This document shows positions 42,615 through 53,593 of a stretch of DNA of 64,000 nucleotides, piece after piece (positions within the stretch are counted from its first letter, which is position 1; the number at the start of each line of letters is the position of its first letter). Under the pieces are notes generated by a model, which was given only the letters and a program-made list of their open reading frames with translations, was not told the DNA's origin and did no database searches. Made by a program: the position numbers and the translations under genes. The DNA is taken from positions 479,907,150-479,971,149 of the forward strand of contig CM048748.1 in NCBI GenBank assembly GCA_026315105.1, written 5' to 3'. The stretch is from Locusta migratoria. Lineage: Eukaryota > Arthropoda > Insecta > Orthoptera > Acrididae.

Positions 42615-43600
42615 CGTTTCTAGGTGTCACCAGTCCATCGCAGACGCCACACTTTCGACATTAGTAACGTAAGACGCGCCAACAGTCGGAGGTGTGTGAA
42701 TTGGAGTGTCTGTCCTCTTCCCGCCGCTGACCTCTGGAAAGCGCGCTGCGTGCAGGCCAGCTGAAGAGGAACGCCGTCTCCCTGCTGCCTGCGGCCATCC
42801 ACACCTCGCGCTGGCTTTAACTGACGTCACAGGCAGCCGGATGAGAGTCGAGACGGCCGCGACGCCCCTCTCATTCGTTTCAAGAACTGAAACAATTGAG
42901 CGCCCATGCAGCCTCACCATCTGTCATGCACCAAAGAAACTATCTGTCGTTCCAAATGAAAGAAAATACGAACTGCGATAAAGGCATTACATTGTGATTT
43001 AGTGAATAGGAATGGATTTACATCGATTATTTCTGACTTAATGATAGTAAATAGCAGCTCACACAGTGCCTGCACGGTATTCGAGGACAATACTCCCGTA
43101 ACGTACTGGAACAATTTGTTAGACTGCATGTGTTGGAACGAATAATAGCCTAGTGACTAAAAAGAGAGTCACGACTGTGATAACATTTTAATTTTCTCGG
43201 AAGTCGGAAGAACATTGTAATTTATTGGTTGATGTTTCTCTCTGGTTGTGTCTACTGATACGTTATTTTCTTTATTTATTATAGATTTAATATTGTGTTC
43301 GCGAAATATATTGTGCTCGCGAAATAGAGCAGTGTCTACGCAATAATTTGCCAGATTATTAAATCATGCTAGAACAGAGGGAAATTATGAAGAAATCTTT
43401 CTGGAACAGAAAATCGGAAAAGAAAAGCTGAAAAAGTTCTTGAACAAAGTAGAAAATAACATGAATATTTATAAATACGTTACTCCAATGTTCATTGGCC
43501 TGATGTAGCAACAGTGAATCCATATTTGTATTGAAAAGTCGTCTCTGTTGCAAAATTTATAAATACGTTAAGGTAAATTGTAACGCATGTACTTCAAATA
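42615..43600. other. Moderately CpG-rich then AT-rich DNA
   Basis: 42620-42870 is GC-rich with overlapping unsupported frames. 43370-43510 has a plus stretch reading KIGKEKLKKFLNKVENNMN that may be an upstream piece of the transposase remnant next to it; not recognised. Confidence 0.35.
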
Positions 43601-43616
43601 TTGAATCAGAAGTTCT

Positions 43617-44019
43617 GTGTATCAACAAATATTTTTAGAGCGTGAACAATTACATAGACGAAATATGAAATCACTTATTGAAGGTGATGTAATTGACCAG
43701 CCTAGTAGACTCCTGCGTGAACCCTCTGATTGCTCTTCAAGTCAAAATCAACATATGACTTCTGTGGTTGATGAAAGATCAACGTTCACGGAATACAATA
43801 ATACAATGTTTCTGATGTAGAATTCTAGATAGGTGACCAAAAGTACTTACTTCAAGAGATATAGATAGCTTTACAGTATGTGTGCACTTAGAAGTATATC
43901 TACAGAACTTTCCAAAATATGATAATGGGAATCACAACAAAATTATCAAACGAAACATCATCAGACGACGGTGGTTAGTTTATTCAGTAACAAACGACAG
44001 TGTTTTTTATTTTATTTAC

Positions 44020-44050
<31 letters not shown>

Positions 44051-44400
44051 TTTTTTTGACGTAAGGTCAGCAGCTATTTGACTACCACTGAGGGTTTCAG
44101 AAATTGGAAACATTGAAGTGAAGCTTTGAAAATGTATGAAAAAAGTTGTAATCACGATAAAGCATTTACTCAATGGACTGAAGTTGAAATTAGGTTCAAA
44201 GCTGAAGTAACTAGTGTTAACGAGGAAGAAAAACACAATTCTAAAGAAAGCTTTATGACGGAACAATGTACTCCAAAAAATGTTGCATATAACTTTGTAT
44301 TTGGCTGAAAATAATGTGGTATTCCTAAATAAAATGCCCAAACAATACACTGTTGTTACTGAGTATTACTTTAGTGGCAGCAACATGTTGGAAATTGACG
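43617..44400 (+). pseudogene. ZMYM/hAT-like transposase N-terminus (TTF-type)
   Basis: Plus frames: FPKYDNGNHN, then RRRWLVYSVTNDSVFYF (43954-44010), and after a (TTTA)n expansion EKSCNHDKAFTQWTEVEIRFK (44128-44200) and a LQKMLHI..AENNVVFL segment. The order WLVYS-x-x-xDxVFCF, H-x3-H-type region and LL..IVxFL resembles the TTF zinc-finger start of ZMYM1-like hAT transposases. The expected cysteines after VF are missing. The 43617-43820 frame just upstream may be its linker. Confidence 0.55.
44005..44056. repeat. (TTTA)n microsatellite
   Basis: About ten ATTT units ending in T7, inside the transposase remnant. Confidence 0.9.
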
Positions 44401-44459
44401 TCACAAGCAGCACACAGTTCAAAAGGAGCGTCTTAGCGGGCTTTCGTATTATTTAGATT

Positions 44460-46050
44460 CAATTTCTGTTTTTTAAACTTTTTAATAAAATGCTGAAATT
44501 CGCGCCGGGAAAAACACGTCGTGGGCATAAGATGACGTAATTAACCGTTACGACTGCTTCCAGAGGACACCGGAATACCGCGTTGCAAACGCTACCAGGT
44601 TCGCCGAGCGGGCGACTCGCTCCCTGCCGATGCCCGGCTAGGTCGCTCAGCGCGCCGACAGCGGCTAGTGCCACACGCCGAGCACGCCGAGCCCGCCGAC
44701 AGCTGCCAAAAGGCCGACAGCCAGCCGACAGCCGCGTTTGCCAAGCTCAATTGCTAGCCGGACCGCAAGACGATAGACTTTCGAGTACGAAAAGTTACTG
44801 CAGCACACTTGGAGGCGGCAGACACGACGCTAGCGGCAGCATTGAGACGACTTAACGCCGGCGCAAACCGTCGGCTCAGTTCCCGGCCACCGGACTGAAG
44901 CGCCGCCCCTTAGCGGCCAGGGCACTGGCTGACCACACCGCCAGGAACTGCAGAACGCCCAAGGCAGCTAGAGAGAAACAACATGTCGTAATGCACAGTT
45001 TCAGTTTTCGAGTCTAATATTTGTTACAGATACTGCGTATTAACGAAATAGAAATATCCATAAAGTAAAGCGGATTGCCTAATGGTATTTATATGAGTAA
45101 CATACAACTACTGTTTTTGTTATAAGTGAAATGCATTTTCCACAGTTCTATTTCTTAAAAACAATTCGTTTAGCGGAGTCCTCATTCTTCCAACATAAAC
45201 CGAAAGTTTGCAGCACAAAGAATGTATACAATAATTGTAGAAACAGCCCAACAAGTTGCACTTTTTAGATACTTGAACTAGATTTCGGCACAATCTAAGC
45301 GTGCCTTTCTTCAAAAGATTAAAATTCTTACCTAGAAATGAGTTATTGAATACCTTAACAGACATTGGCATGAAACACTTTATACAAATAATTTTATATA
45401 CAAAGCCATACGTACTCACATGAGACGTGAACTTATGAGCAATATACTCAGGTCCAGAAGATAGAAGACATTGGGGAACGTACAGGCCGGAGGCCAGGAG
45501 TCTGACTCCGCGGAGCAGAGCGGCCGCGCTTACGAGTAACAGGAGCACCGACACGAATCACGAGGCAGACGGAAGACATTACATTCAGTGAATAAGCACT
45601 CAACAGGCAGGATTCTTTCTTACTTGATTCACAAGACACCACAGTTTTTAACATGAAATGTGGCGTTAAAAAGAAGTTTTCAAGATACCTAGTAAAACAA
45701 CATGCCAGGCTTGAAGTAACAGGCTAATTAAACAGTGAATATGATATTATATGGAAGTAGAAAAAAATTATTGTCGGAGATACACGAATAACTCATCCAA
45801 TAAAAGACATTAGGGATCCGAGAGTAACGGCTTTTTGTAAAATTTGACTTACTAGCCTCTGGCTAGTATCTTTTCCAGTGTTTTCTATCTTTTGGACTTG
45901 AGCACGTAGGTCATATGTTTACGTCTCATGTGAGTACGTATTTCTACGTATTTCTCATAAGGACCGCTTTATGTCGCATGCTCAGGGGTGGGCTCACCAC
46001 AGAAAGTACTGATATTAGATGATATACAAATTACAAGAAATATTGTTTAT
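44460..46050. other. CpG-rich patch, long minus frame, unassigned DNA
   Basis: 44580-44960 is CpG-rich. The minus frame 45554-45120 (144 codons, Cys- and Leu-rich, starting with a hydrophobic MSVLLLLVSAAALL stretch) has no recognised domain; no neighbour supports it. A perfect 20-bp inverted repeat sits at 45409-45428 and 45921-45940. Confidence 0.35.
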
Positions 46051-46054
46051 AGTC

Positions 46055-46285
46055 AGGGAGGAAGGAAGATCAGTGCCTAACGCCCCGCCGATTGCGTGGT
46101 CATTAGAGGCGGAGCTTACGCTCGGATAGTTCCGGTAACGATCGGGAAGGAAAACGGCCGTGCCCTTTGAAAGGAACCACCCCGGCATTCGCCTGGACAG
46201 ATTTAAGGAAAACACGAAAAACATACATCTGGATGGCTGGAGGTTGTGCGACACGCCTTCCACCCGAAGCCACCTCGCTCGGTGT
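46055..46285 (-). mobile_element. tRNA-headed SINE (family 4)
   Basis: On minus: GAGGTGGCTTCGGGTGGAAGGC, an AACCTCCAGCCATCCAGATG segment, TTTCCTTAAATCTGTCCAGGCGAATGCCGG, GGTGGTTCCTTTCAAAGGGC, ACGGCCGTTTTCCTTCCCG and CAATCGGCGGGGCGTTAGGC. This order matches a very common insect SINE body; the B box is decayed. A related head lies at 54.7 kb. Confidence 0.65.
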
Positions 46286-46546
46286 TGTTAATAGTAAAGT
46301 TTGTGCATTAAATGATTGTATGAATGTTGCATATCATTTGTATTTTGATTTCTATCTTTATTTGTTTGGATATTCCACTTAAAATTTAGTATATTATCCA
46401 ACAGAGCCTTATTTGTTATATATTCTCTGATAAATAAAACATGTTTTTAGAAAAAAATGATATAGAGAGATAAGGGATAGAAGAAGTACTAATTCAAGGC
46501 AAAAATAAATGATCAAACACCCGGGCAACGGCGGGTTTTCAGCTAG
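46286..46546 (+). mobile_element. Helitron-type 3' end
   Basis: CACCCGGGCAACGGCGGG (46519-46534) forms a short GC hairpin followed by TTTTCAGCTAGT; hairpin plus terminal CTAG is the Helitron 3' signature, with the cut after CTAG at 46546. Upstream DNA is AT-rich with no Rep/helicase frame. The 5' TC end was not located, so the start is arbitrary. Confidence 0.5.
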
Positions 46547-46549
46547 TTA

Positions 46550-47820
46550 AAAATAAAACTACACATTTATCTTGCCAAAAGACGAGATGCGATTATTGGT
46601 GTTGTAGCTGTCAGAGGCACCCCTCGACGCGCTGTGTGTGAGCCATCTCTGGGCACCTCTGTGAGCAGAAGAACGATGCAACACGTCTCCTCTAAGCCAG
46701 AAAGTCGCGTCACTGAGAATCAATTTGACTACACCGTCGTATTTACATCTATAGAGGAGAACGCATCGTGCAGCATGTTGATACGAAATACAGAAATAAA
46801 TCGGCGAGTTCGGTCGTAGCTAGCGCACATGCACAGTGGGGGAGGTGGCAGGGTGCTGAGGAGGCGCGGCGCGGCGCGGCGCGGCCATCGATCGCCGCGC
46901 GCGACAGGCACCTGCCCTTCAGCCAGCCCGGCCCCCGCTGCTCGCCTATCCTCCTGAGCACTGGTGCTCCTGCCGGCGCTTTCAGCGACGATTTCAATTC
47001 GCTGCCGCCGCGCCGTGCCACGCCGCGTCACTTAAAATATGCCGACATTCCGGCCGCGGCCGCAGCGCGCAGCACGTGACCGATGCGCGGGTGACGTCAT
47101 CTATTGCCGACACTTTGCATGGAAACGAGATCCCATTTAATGCCGCTGCGCTTTTCTCCCCCTTTTGTCTTCGATCGGCGCCCCCTGCGCCGCACTGCAT
47201 TTAGCTCCGACTCCTCCTCCCCCCCCCCCTCATTTTTTACTCCTCACCTTCTTCCTCTTTTTATCGTCGGTTTCTTCGGCGTGCGGCGCCAGTGCGGTTC
47301 CCCCACCTCCCGGCGCGCGCTCGCAGCAGCGGCGCTGACAGCCGAGCGAAAAATGTCATACTGCCGAGGAGGGCGGCGCGCCGCGCGGTCGAAACGTGCC
47401 GCAAAAGGTTGGCCCGAACGAGGGCGCGCGGCCTCTTCTCTTACTTTGCGCGGCGGCTGCACTTCGGCGCGGCGGCGGCGGGCGCGTAAAAAACTCGTCA
47501 CATTTTGCAGGCCGCCTCGTGAAGCGGCCTTGCACTTCGTTTGCGGAAATGCCGGTGTAAAACACGGGGCTTTCATCGCGACGTTGCAGTTGTCTCGCTA
47601 TTTGTACGACTTAGAGTTCCTGAAACACAAATGCCGCTAACAGTATTTCTCAATCTTTTTGAACAGGAGACTCCCCTCCAAGTAAAAAACTAACTCTGCT
47701 GTCACCCCTCCCCACTTCCTTTCTTCCGAACGGTAACGCAAATGTGTATGTCATATTTCATCTGTGTCTTAAAAATGTACAGAATTAGGTACAGCATTAT
47801 ACGATTATAGTATGAAAATT
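46550..47820. other. CpG island-like segment and flanks
   Basis: 46850-47560 is strongly CpG-rich with a (GCGGC) run at 46864-46884, a CACGTG E-box at 47073-47078 and a palindromic TGACGTCA site at 47092-47099. Long frames on both strands (up to 178 codons at 47104-47640) are compositional. It may be a promoter-type CpG island, but no exon is recognisable nearby. Confidence 0.4.
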
Positions 47821-47822
47821 TT

Positions 47823-49504
47823 TGACAGGATTGTCTGGAAATCAGCGACTTTTATTAGTTATTAGCAACCAGCCCTGGTTTCGCATTAGCGAAAGTTGCC
47901 TTCCACATCTACAAAAATTGCTGTGTATGTATATTCCTGAAAAAGAAAAAAAGAACACCATGAGTTCGTCGACCCAGCAGAGTGAAATTATATTGAGACG
48001 TTCTTCTGGATGTATACAGCACACGATCACACAGACGGAGCCAATACGCAGGTGAGCTCAGCCGCCAGAGCGTCCGCAATGTCGACGCTAGTACCGTGTA
48101 TACCCTCCTTCGGCAGTAATACGAGCTGCAATTCTGCCATGCAGACGATGGTAGAGGAGCCGAATGCAGTCTCGCGGGAGGCTGCCGCGCAGTTTGCACC
48201 TGGTGCCTCAGTTGGGCCGCATCCCGTGCCGCTCATGCAGACCGCCCAACAGCTCGTTTCATGCCGTCCCAAATATGTTCAATGGGCGACAGATCTGGGG
48301 ATCGTGATGGCCAGGAGTACGTTGGATGGTACGGGATACATGTAGACGTTCACTGTCCTGCTGGAAAGGCATATCGCCTAGTTGCTGCACGAGTGACAGC
48401 AAGACGGGTCAAATGATGGTTTCAGTGAACCGTGCACTGTTGAATGTTCTCTAGCAGAGGAGAACGGCCAGTGCAGATATGATATGGCTCCCCACACGGT
48501 GATGCACGATCGTGCGTGCTGCTAGGCTGCCTTCCCCTCGCGCCCCAACATCGTTCAGCCCGCCTCCACTGGTGACGGAAGAGGCGGTTATCGAAGTACA
48601 AGTGGAGACACGCCGACTTCACTGACGAGAGTCGCTTCTGCCTCAATGCCGTGATGGTCTCTCACGTGTGTGGCATCATGCAGGGAAGCGCGATAATGTG
48701 AAGTGTACGTGACAAGGGCAAACGGGGCCGACACGTGGTATTATGGTGTGGGGAGCCATACCCTGCACCGGCCGTTCTCCTCTGGTGATCGTCGATAAAA
48801 AATTGAACAGTGCACGGTACATTGAAACCGTCATTCAACCCTTTTTGCTACAGTTCATTCACCAACAATCCGATATGCTTTTCCAACAGGACACTGCACG
48901 TGCACAAGTATCCTGTACAACTCAACGTGCTCTTCTAGGTGTACTAGGTGTACGTCAACAACTCTGGCCATTATTACCTCTAGGTCTGTCCCCCCATTGA
49001 GCATGTCTGGGACCGCATGGAACGTCACGTTGGTCGGTCCGCACGAGCGGCACGAAATGTGGCCCAACTGAGGCACCAGGAGCAAACTGCACGGCATGCC
49101 ATTCTACAAGACTGTATTCGGCGCCTAAACGATCGTCTCCATGGAAGAATTACGGCTTCCATTGCTGCAAAAGTAGGACATACGCGGTACTAGCATCGAT
49201 ATGCTCAACTGCGTATAGCTCTGTCCGTGTGATCGTGTGTTGTGCACATCCTCAAGAATGTGTCAATAAAATGTCGGGACTGGTGACCATAGTAGTTTGG
49301 TCCCTTTATATCCCCAACAAACCAACCAACCAATGAAATTTCCTCTGCTGAGTCGACGAACTCATGGTGTTCATTTTTTTCATTTTCCAGGAATATACAC
49401 ACACAGCGATTTTTATAGGTTTGGAATATAACTTCCGCCAGTGCGAAACCAGCGCAGATTGCTAGTAACTAATAAAGATCGCTGATTTCCAGACAATCCT
49501 GTCA
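47823..49504 (+). mobile_element. Tc1-type transposon with about 160-bp TIRs
   Basis: Left end TGACAGGATTGTCTGGAAAT and right end inverted are identical at the tip. Similarity continues inward through TTTATTAGTTA, TGGTTTCGCA and GAACACCATGAGTTCGTCGAC, about 160 bp per arm. 1.68 kb total. Transposase remnants are on plus in the second half. Flanking duplication unresolved (TATG occurs near both ends). Confidence 0.85.
48600..49195 (+). pseudogene. Tc1-like transposase remnant
   Basis: HADFTDESRFCLN (48612-48645, first Asp), VMVWGAIPCTGRSPLVIVD (48743-48798), LNSARYIETVIQPFL, MLFQQDTARAQ (48875-48907, second Asp; usual DNARPH), then after a frameshift near 48985 PPIEHVWDRMERHV (48993-49033, Glu present) and a C-terminus to GHTRY and stop at 49191. 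The N-terminal HTH is missing; upstream 48010-48500 is non-coding leader-like. The three catalytic acids remain but in different frames. Confidence 0.8.
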
Positions 49505-50620
49505 GAAATTATGCTCCAAGCATCCCCCCACCCGGGGGAGGGGGATGGTGCAGGGGTTTATGAGTGACAGGAACTTCTGAAGATCGCACTTTTGTTTATT
49601 CTGTTTCGCATTTAATACTAACAAGTTCAAATACTCAAATGTTTGTAAATATATGGGACTCAACTACGCTGGTCATTAGTCCCTAGGCTTACATACCACT
49701 TACACTAACGTATGCTGCGGACAACACGCATACCTATGCCAGAGGGAGGTCTCGAACCTCCGGCGGTGAGCAATCGCGCGTTTAACAGCAAGGCGCCTTG
49801 GATCCCTCGGCCACTAAAACCCGACGAAAGTTAACCCTTTTTGGTCACGCTCACTCATGTTACACAAGGCGATTATAAGAATTATACACAATTTTGACGT
49901 CTTAATCTCAATTTTATTATTGTACTTCGTTATAATGGGAAATTGTAAATGTGTCATGAGGACATACATTTTTTTCTTTTTTTCTTTTTTTTCCTTATTT
50001 ATTTATTTATTTTTAGTTGAGTGTCCTAAAAGCAAAAGGCTGCGCTAATGAAGGAGAAAAACTCAATTATTTATAACGTTATTCACATATAAGGGGCCAA
50101 ATCTTAATGAACTAGAGGATCCGTGTGAATACTTCGCACAGACTTAAGATAAGCCTGATACTTGATGACAAATCTGTGAATGTTTACCTATTGTTTAAGA
50201 CAAGAATGAAGTAAATCAACCGGGTAGTTTGGTCTGGCCGACGGACTTTAGTTTTCGTAGATTCTCTTAAAATATAAAATGTAGTAAACAGGCTCTATAC
50301 TAAACCGTCTGTATTTCTTCATATTGGTTGATGTATATGTATGTTTATATTTCCGCTTGAGAAAAAGGTGTCGATGTTTTGAAATGATGTTTCACTTCCT
50401 AGCACTTGTCCATACTACATTGCCGAAAAGTACACTTTAAAGTTAGCTTTGGCCGTAAAATATTTAACGTTGTTGTGTCCTTAATTCCAGGATTAAGTTA
50501 TGACTTTTTACATAACAGATGGTAGCTCGTAACCGTGGTTTCAACATTGGATATTGAGCTAAGCGAGTTGACGTGACGCACAGTGATAATATACCTTGAC
50601 GCCACTGTGCCGTGACGTGA
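49505..50620. other. Unassigned DNA (apart from one SINE)
   Basis: Contains the SINE at 49629-49824. The remainder is AT-rich with a T/TTTA-rich stretch at 49970-50015; no domain found. Confidence 0.4.
49629..49824 (-). mobile_element. tRNA-headed SINE (family 1, divergent)
   Basis: Minus: GGGTTTTAGTGGCCGAGGG head, GGAGGTTCGAGACCTCCC T-arm, TCTGGCATAGGTATGCGTGT, ACTAATGACCAGCGTAGTTGAGTCC body, AAACATTTGAGTATTTGAAC tail. Confidence 0.8.
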
Positions 50621-50625
50621 CGTTG

Positions 50626-50819
50626 GCCGCGGCGGAGCGGCCGAGCGCATTGAGGCGGTATGCTTCGATGCGCGAGGCTCTTCCCCGTCGGGAGTTCTAA
50701 TCCCCCATCGGGTACGGATGATTGTGTCGTGTTTAGTATAAGGTAGCTCATAAGTAGTTCTAAGTTTAGGGACTAATGACCCCGCAGTTAAGTCCAATAA
50801 ACTTGACAAACATTTGAAG
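50626..50819 (+). mobile_element. tRNA-headed SINE (family 1 subfamily)
   Basis: GGCCGCGGCGGAGCGGCCGA head, CGTCGGGAGTTCTAATCCCC, CATCGGGTACGGATGATTGT, AGTATAAGGTAGCTCATAAG, GGGACTAATGACCCCGCAGT, tail CAAACATTTGAA. Confidence 0.85.
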
Positions 50820-50824
50820 TGACG

Positions 50825-51395
50825 GCCAGTGCGTATTGGTGTCAATCCTCAACACGGCGCCGCAGACTCGCGACATTCGCGCGCTGCTGCTGCCAGTCAA
50901 GCGGACACTGCTCGACTTGTGCGTCGTAGCGAAAACCGATGTGCTGCACCCACTGCGGGACGGCCGCTGGCCTCCTAGATGATGAGCAGGAGGAGGGTGT
51001 CCACGATAGCCTAAAGCAGCGGAGTGAGCGGTGCCGTCCACGGTAGCAGACGGCAACTGCGGCTGTTGTGGGAGGCGAGTGAGTGGCTGGCGGGATTCTG
51101 GAGGGGCGGTCTGGGGCGGGCGGCCCCAATTAAGCGCTGGAGCCTCCAGGGCCTCCAGCGGAGATAAGGCGCGCCGCGAGGAGAGCCAGACCCCACCGTG
51201 GGAGCGTCGGCTCCTCCTGCAGCCGCGGCCGCTGCTCGCTGTACGTAAGCCGCGGCGCCTGTCCGAGCCGACGCGCCCTGCAGACGCAGCAGTCGGTACA
51301 GTGGCGGCCGCAAATCACTGGCTTCAACCTGGAACACGCCTGATGTGAGCCGCGGCATATTGCACGGTTATCCGTACTCCACAAGACGCTTTACG
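50825..51395. other. CpG-rich patch
   Basis: GC-dense with long overlapping frames on both strands (up to 115 codons) that contradict one another; no domain. Similar in character to the patches at 23.4, 39.1 and 46.9 kb. Confidence 0.4.
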
Positions 51396-51399
51396 GTGA

Positions 51400-53110
51400 G
51401 TGGCGGATAATATTTCGCGAACTATTGTCTCTTCCTCCTATTCCGGTCGACTATGCTTCGCGGGAAAAATGATTCCCGTATGCCTCTTTGAGGGCCCCAA
51501 TCTCTCTGATCTTATCCTTTTGGTCGCTTCCCGAGATATACGCAGAAGAAAGCAATATGTTTGGTCTCGGAACGTTGACAAAAGCGCATACAGCGGTACA
51601 GAGCGCCTCTCTCGCAGCGCCTGCCTGATCGCCCGTGTGACGATTTCGCGCTCACTAAAGGAGTCCGCAACGTGCTGCTCTCCGTCAAATCTTGTGCGTA
51701 TCTTCCCTACCTGGTACGGATTCCACACTGGTGAGCAACACTGAAGAGGCGGCCGGACGAGATTTTCGTAAGCCTCTTCTTTGTTGACGGAATCTCTGTC
51801 TGGCATCTACCTTGCGCACGACGGACTTTACGTGGTCCTTACATTTCAAATTATCCATTTCCTCTACTCCCATATATTTCATAAAAGTACCTGCTATAAG
51901 TGTTATCCTGCTGTTGCGTAGTTATATAATAAAGCATCTTTCTTTCTATGCAAACTCAACACTTTACACTTGTTTATGTTGAGGCTCAACCATGTTTTTC
52001 AAAATCTTGCTCGCGGGGTAGCCGTCACAGCAGGAAGTACTGGAAGCACAGGGGTTCAGTAATACAAAAACACCTGGCTATCTGAGATATATTTAATACT
52101 AAAACTAAGGAGTTCCTTGGTAACAATCAGTATGAATACATCGTAGATTGTTTTGTAATACAGTGTATTAATCGTGAATAAGCGTAAAGTATTCAAGAAC
52201 GAAACCGTAGGGAAAAAGAGCTTCATGCAATAGGTAATTTTGAAAAATTCGAAAATAAGATATACTTCTTTGGAAATTGTCTAACCTTTATTCGTTTCAG
52301 TGTCTTGCCTGAAATGTGAAAGTCGTTAAGCATAATACATTTTTATATAAAAATACGTTAAATGCATCGCATTCCGAGAAACAAAAAGCCTTCGAGCAAC
52401 AATTTAAAAGGAAGCTGACGTAAAAGAAAGAAGCTTACAGTTGATTCCTTTGAGATAGGAAATGTTGCTACGGTTCGTGAGGAGGGGGATTGCCAGAGCA
52501 TTTTGATTTGGAAGGCGGCCGCCAGGTTGAAAAGCTCTGCGCCACGACGTGCAGATCCTCCTGCATTTCTCTACCCTTTCCCAGTGTTGCGACTTCTCGA
52601 TAAACTACGGCATCATCCGTGAAATGCCTCATTGAACTTCAGATGTCATCTGCGAGGTCACTTACAAGTACTGTGAAAAGCGAAGGTCCTGTGACAGTCC
52701 CCTGCGGCAGTCCTGGTACCACGTTAACGTCTCAAGACTGCCCTCCGTTGAGAATGACATGCTGCGTCCTGTTAGACAGCAACACATCCGACCAATCGCA
52801 CAGTTGATCTCATAGTCCATATGCTCGAACTTTGTTCATAAGGCGACGGTGCGAAAGCGTATTGAATGCCTTGCGAAGAGAAGAAACAATGCGTATACTG
52901 GGAACCTTGTATTAACTGCCCTCTTGATATCGTAGAAGTATAGCGTGAATTGCATTTAACATAATAGTTTCTTTCGCAAACAATGCTGATTCCTACAAAG
53001 GAGATCACCGGTCTCCAGAAACGACATAATATTCCAATATAAGATGTATTCCAAAATTCTGCAACTAATTATTATGGCTTGACATACATTACCTTTGCCA
53101 AATTGAAACC
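51400..53110 (-). mobile_element. CR1-like LINE on minus, with a 0.5-kb insert
   Basis: Minus order: RT block 53110-52546 (TGDLLCRNQHCL, SIRFRTVAL, HMDYEINCAIGRM, SMSFSTEG, CRRGLSQDLRF motif B region, then the palm end at 52620), an unrelated stretch about 52545-51995, then 51990-51400 (YMGVEEMDNLKCKDHVKSVVRK, EEAYENLVRPPLQCCSPVWNPYQVGKI, AKHSRPE). The frame 51806-51438 (122 codons) is the best-preserved part. Family is CR1-like but distinct from the 19-kb copy. Confidence 0.7.
51995..52545. other. Unidentified insert in the LINE
   Basis: AT-rich block between TTATGTTGAGGCTCAACCA and GTGCAGATCCTCCTGCATTT, which are adjacent in the LINE family as I remember it. No TIR, tRNA-like head or frame recognised. 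Confidence 0.35.
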
Positions 53111-53260
53111 AAACTAGCAACTTTTAATCAAATCCAGACCTTCCTGTTCAGATTGGCTTGCTTCGTCAACTCACAACCAACCTGGTAAATCCCAACATAC
53201 CCGCAGACTGTTTTGTGACCTTCCAACCTATTCACATCGTGTCTTTTACCTCCTAACCAG

Positions 53261-53560
53261 TCGGGCCCGGTGGACTGTGGTAAAGCGCTCCACTGTAAAC
53301 AGAAGGGTCGCGAGTTCGAGACCCGGCCGGATACCGGATTTTTTCCAGTCTGCGCTTTATCCCATCCTTCACCTCTCAACGATGTAAGGAGTCGCCAAGA
53401 ACGACACGTGGTTCTGACTCCACGTTAAGCTTTAGGTCCCCTTTCCTCGGTTGGATAATTGGGGTAGGCTAGGGACAAGCAAGTCGCAGAAGTGGCGTCC
53501 AATTGAAAGACTTCAAGCAGGCCAGTGAGCGACATGATTATATCATTATAACCTCCAAAC
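53261..53560 (+). mobile_element. tRNA-headed SINE (family 2)
   Basis: CAGTCGGGCCCGGTGGACTG, GGTAAAGCGCTCCACTG (A box), GGGTCGCGAGTTCGAGACCC (B box), TTTATCCCATCC, CTCTCAACGATG, CACGTTAAGCTTTAGGTCCC, GGTTGGATAATTGGGGTAGGC, ending in ACATGATTATATCATTATAA. Same family as 13.9 kb; the 3' ends differ. Confidence 0.8.
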
Positions 53561-53593
53561 CTGCCCGCCATAGGGTACTTGGCTATACAAACC

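Noticed and set aside
47104..47640. 178-codon plus frame as a protein gene
   Set aside because: Lies in CpG-rich DNA where all frames are long; low-complexity Pro/Ser/Arg composition and competing frames on minus.
48027..48345. Protein frames in the first half of the 47.8-kb Tc1-type element
   Set aside because: The region precedes the transposase motifs and shows no domain on either strand; it looks like non-coding leader.
49500..49560. Terminator-like hairpin CCCCCACCCGGGGGAGGGGG
   Set aside because: Short GC palindrome without context; bacterial-type terminators are not expected here.
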